Shown one piece after another: positions 62,152 to 64,000 of a stretch of 64,000 nt of DNA. The stretch is from the NCBI GenBank assembly GCA_963210315.1, contig OY723244.1:310001-374000 (forward strand), written 5' to 3'. Numbering within the stretch: the first letter of the stretch is position 1; each line of letters begins with the position of its first letter. Under the pieces are notes generated by a model. That model saw only the letters and a program-made list of their open reading frames with translations. It searched no databases and was not told the origin of the DNA. The position numbers were made by a program, and so were the translations under genes. This DNA is from Rhynchopus euleeides. Taxonomy: Eukaryota; Euglenozoa; Diplonemea; Diplonemida; Diplonemidae.

Positions 62152-63875
62152 TCAGGGTGAAACGGAAGACACAGCACACACATTGACTGAAGTGTCGTTC
62201 GTTGGTGTGAAGACCCACCTCCCGCAGAGGCTGAATGCAACACCACCACCCCGTGAATCCACCTTCCACAGACAGTCACCTGTGCTGAGGCGGTACAGTG
62301 TGGTGGTCCGACTGTCTTTCACTGCAACAACATCACCTGGCTGTGACACAGCAAGTGAGTGGGCATAGTGGTCCAGTCGCACAGTACGCAGGCAGCTGAG
62401 GGAGGTTGTGCACCACACCTTGAGTGACTTGTCGGAAGAGCACGACACCAGGTGCTGCTCGTCCTGAGTCAAGGCGATGCCATAGACCGGGCCAGTGTGG
62501 TCATCCAGGGTGTGTGTGTGTGTGAGGGTGCTGATGTCCCACACACGGATCGTCTTGTCAGCTGACCCGCTGAAGATCCTCGTGCCCGACACAGCAAAGC
62601 TTGTAACATACTGGATGTGACCCTCCAGCACTGTGGCGCTCGGTGTCCCCTTCAAGTCCCACACACGCATTTTGCCTTTGAAGTCTCCGGACACCAGACG
62701 TCCGCAGTGTGTCCACGCGGCACCGTAAACCGGGGAGTTGCTGTGGCCCAGCATGCAGACCTCCTCCCACGTTCCTGTCAGCCACACGCAGATGGTCCCG
62801 TCATAAGAGCACGTCGCCAACCACGTCCCACAGACTGAGAACGCTGTGCAGGTAATCAGCTTCTCGCCGTGAGTTACGTCCGCCACCACATCAGCGGTGA
62901 TGGTGTCAAACACAGTGATGTGTCTTTTGATATAACCCACAGCACAGAGCGTCCCACACCTCGACAGTGTGATGTGGCATACAGCGTTGCGATGCGGAGA
63001 TTCGTAGACTGCGGGAGCCTTGAGGTTGGGCCAGCGTGGGACGAGCTTGACAGCACCCCCGTCCTCCAGACCCGTGTCGGCAACACGCTGTGCATCGTCC
63101 AGCTCCTCCTCACACCCTTCGATGTGTGCTGCCACGTTCTCAGCCTCACGGGCTGCGTTGTTGATAGAACCCGGGAACATCTCGTTGAGCGCATCCGCTT
63201 TCAGCCCGACCACGGTCCCGCCTTCCGCAACACCGACGACACAGCTGTCACCGGTCCCGACATGACGGACAGTCACATCCACGGTGGGGCCGTCCATGCC
63301 TGTGGTGGGGGTGGTTGGGGAGGTGGTGAGGTGTCTGTCGGGTCGCAAGCTTGCACTGAGCTTCGACCGTTTCCACAGTTGGGCTGCGCAAGAACCCTCA
63401 AAAGACGACAGCTCCTTCCCAGGAACAGCAAGTCTGGGGGTCTTCGCTGGTCGTTATGATTCGTTACTCTTCGCAGTTTTCACCTCGTTTCCTGAGGAAA
63501 TGCACCAAAACGCACTGACGACCACCCCGTAGCGAAGACCCCCTCTGATGACACTCCAACCGCACTGTCAGGTTGACGCTCCCACACGGAAACACACACG
63601 AAACCTGTTCCTTGCAGTGTGTGTGCCATACTCTTGCTGCTGGGTTCAACACCTGCGGGCTCTGTGGGGTTGGTGGCGAGCACCTTCTCCACGACTGGGC
63701 CCCCCTCCGCCGCGATGCCCCCCTCCAGGGACCCACCCACAGCACCCGGGGTCGCAGGCGATTCCACCGGGCAGGCCGTGACGCGACGCCGCTTCGACGC
63801 ACTCTGTGGGGGAGTGCCCGGCTCCGCTGCGGGGGGCGTCACGCACCTCCCCTTCTTCCCGCCCCTCGCAGACAT
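62152..63875 (-). CDS. WD40-repeat protein, copy 8, intact two-exon gene
   Basis: Exon 1 63875-63632 (ATG of MSARGGKKGRCVTPPAAEPG, 244 nt), donor GTATGG. Intron 63631-63300 (332 bp, contains a MITE). Acceptor CACAG at 63300. Exon 2 63299-62152. The split codon gives S followed by MDGPTVDVTVRHVGTG. Product about 465 residues: a basic, Pro/Ala-rich N-terminal segment with KRRR (possible nuclear signal), the family domain (LKADALNEMFP, VADTGLEDGG), then about six WD40 blades (DGTICVW, KGKMRVWD, DKTIRVWD, DKSLKVW). If exon 1 is skipped, ATG at 63297 still starts the WD40 part. No lesion seen. The conserved exon 1 and phase in three other copies supports the structure. Confidence 0.8.
63436..63543. 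mobile_element. 108-bp MITE in intron of WD40 copy 8
   Basis: GGGGGTCTTCGCT termini with TCT on both sides (63433-63435 and 63544-63546). Differs from the 60862 copy at a few positions. Probably spliced out with the intron. Confidence 0.85.
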
Positions 63876-64000
63876 GGTGCCGGGAGGAGGCTGTGTGGGA
63901 GGTGGTGTGTCTGTGCCTTTGGGGTGGGGATGGGTGGCAAAGACAGCGTGACCCAAAGTGGCCCACCCAGACGCGAGGTGGTGGAAGGCAACAATCCTAC
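63876..64000. other. 5' flank of WD40 copy 8
   Basis: About 125 bp to the window end. Presumed promoter or 5' UTR. Similar to 61304 onward only in its first part. No motif identified. Confidence 0.4.

Noticed and set aside
1..64000. rRNA or tRNA genes
   Set aside because: No conserved rRNA stretches or convincing cloverleaf with CCA-side box sequences were noticed by eye. A covariance search was not possible.

Overview
This is nuclear DNA of a microbial eukaryote. It has GT-AG introns, ankyrin, WD40, protein-kinase and PARP domains, and several eukaryotic transposon classes, with no bacterial operon layout. I cannot assign a lineage. The GC-rich sequence with poly-G tracts and short introns would suit a protist or alga, but that is inference.

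The background is a tandem array of minus-strand WD40 genes. Two copies look intact (7694-8815 and the two-exon gene 62152-63875). The others (1-131, 595-2791, 3367-5067, 5595-6726, 17518-17603, 42365-47371, 51282-57820, 58579-59470, 60027-61303) are broken by insertions, microsatellite frameshifts, a stop codon or unequal recombination. At 10259-16510 lies a large minus-strand gene: about ten ankyrin repeats on near-identical 333-bp exon/intron units, then one long exon with a helical region, a protein kinase and a PARP domain.

Transposons are layered on this. (1) Penelope-type retroelements that share one 3' end and are truncated at different 5' points, with target-site duplications, lie at 1076, 14218, 28349, 42917, 51781 and 59483. 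The longest encodes a Penelope-like reverse transcriptase fused to a ubiquitin-specific protease (USP) and a long coiled coil. (2) A 23-kb composite (17799-40861) is bounded by GGGGGTATGG termini and a 3-bp GAT duplication. Its unoccupied site survives in a segmental duplicate at 6859-6861. (3) The composite contains an RT / restriction-like-endonuclease / OTU / zinc-finger ORF inside a TIR element, a hAT-type MITE, a TA-flanked element, and a DDE (PIF/Harbinger-like) transposon gene carrying an OTU protease. A candidate AlkB-like domain lies in the same upstream open frame. (4) The OTU catalytic-Cys codons of that transposon are split by an APE-RT-RNaseH LINE of Ingi/I type whose N-terminus carries a 2A-like motif. 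(5) Small elements include a TTAA-flanked piggyBac-like MITE, a 108-bp GGGGGTCTTCGCT family with 3-bp duplications, a poly(A)-tailed retrosequence, and a 539-bp palindromic satellite hairpin.

The most striking pattern is that three unrelated mobile elements here (Penelope-like, LINE-like, DDE transposon) each carry a deubiquitinase-type protease: USP, OTU and OTU.
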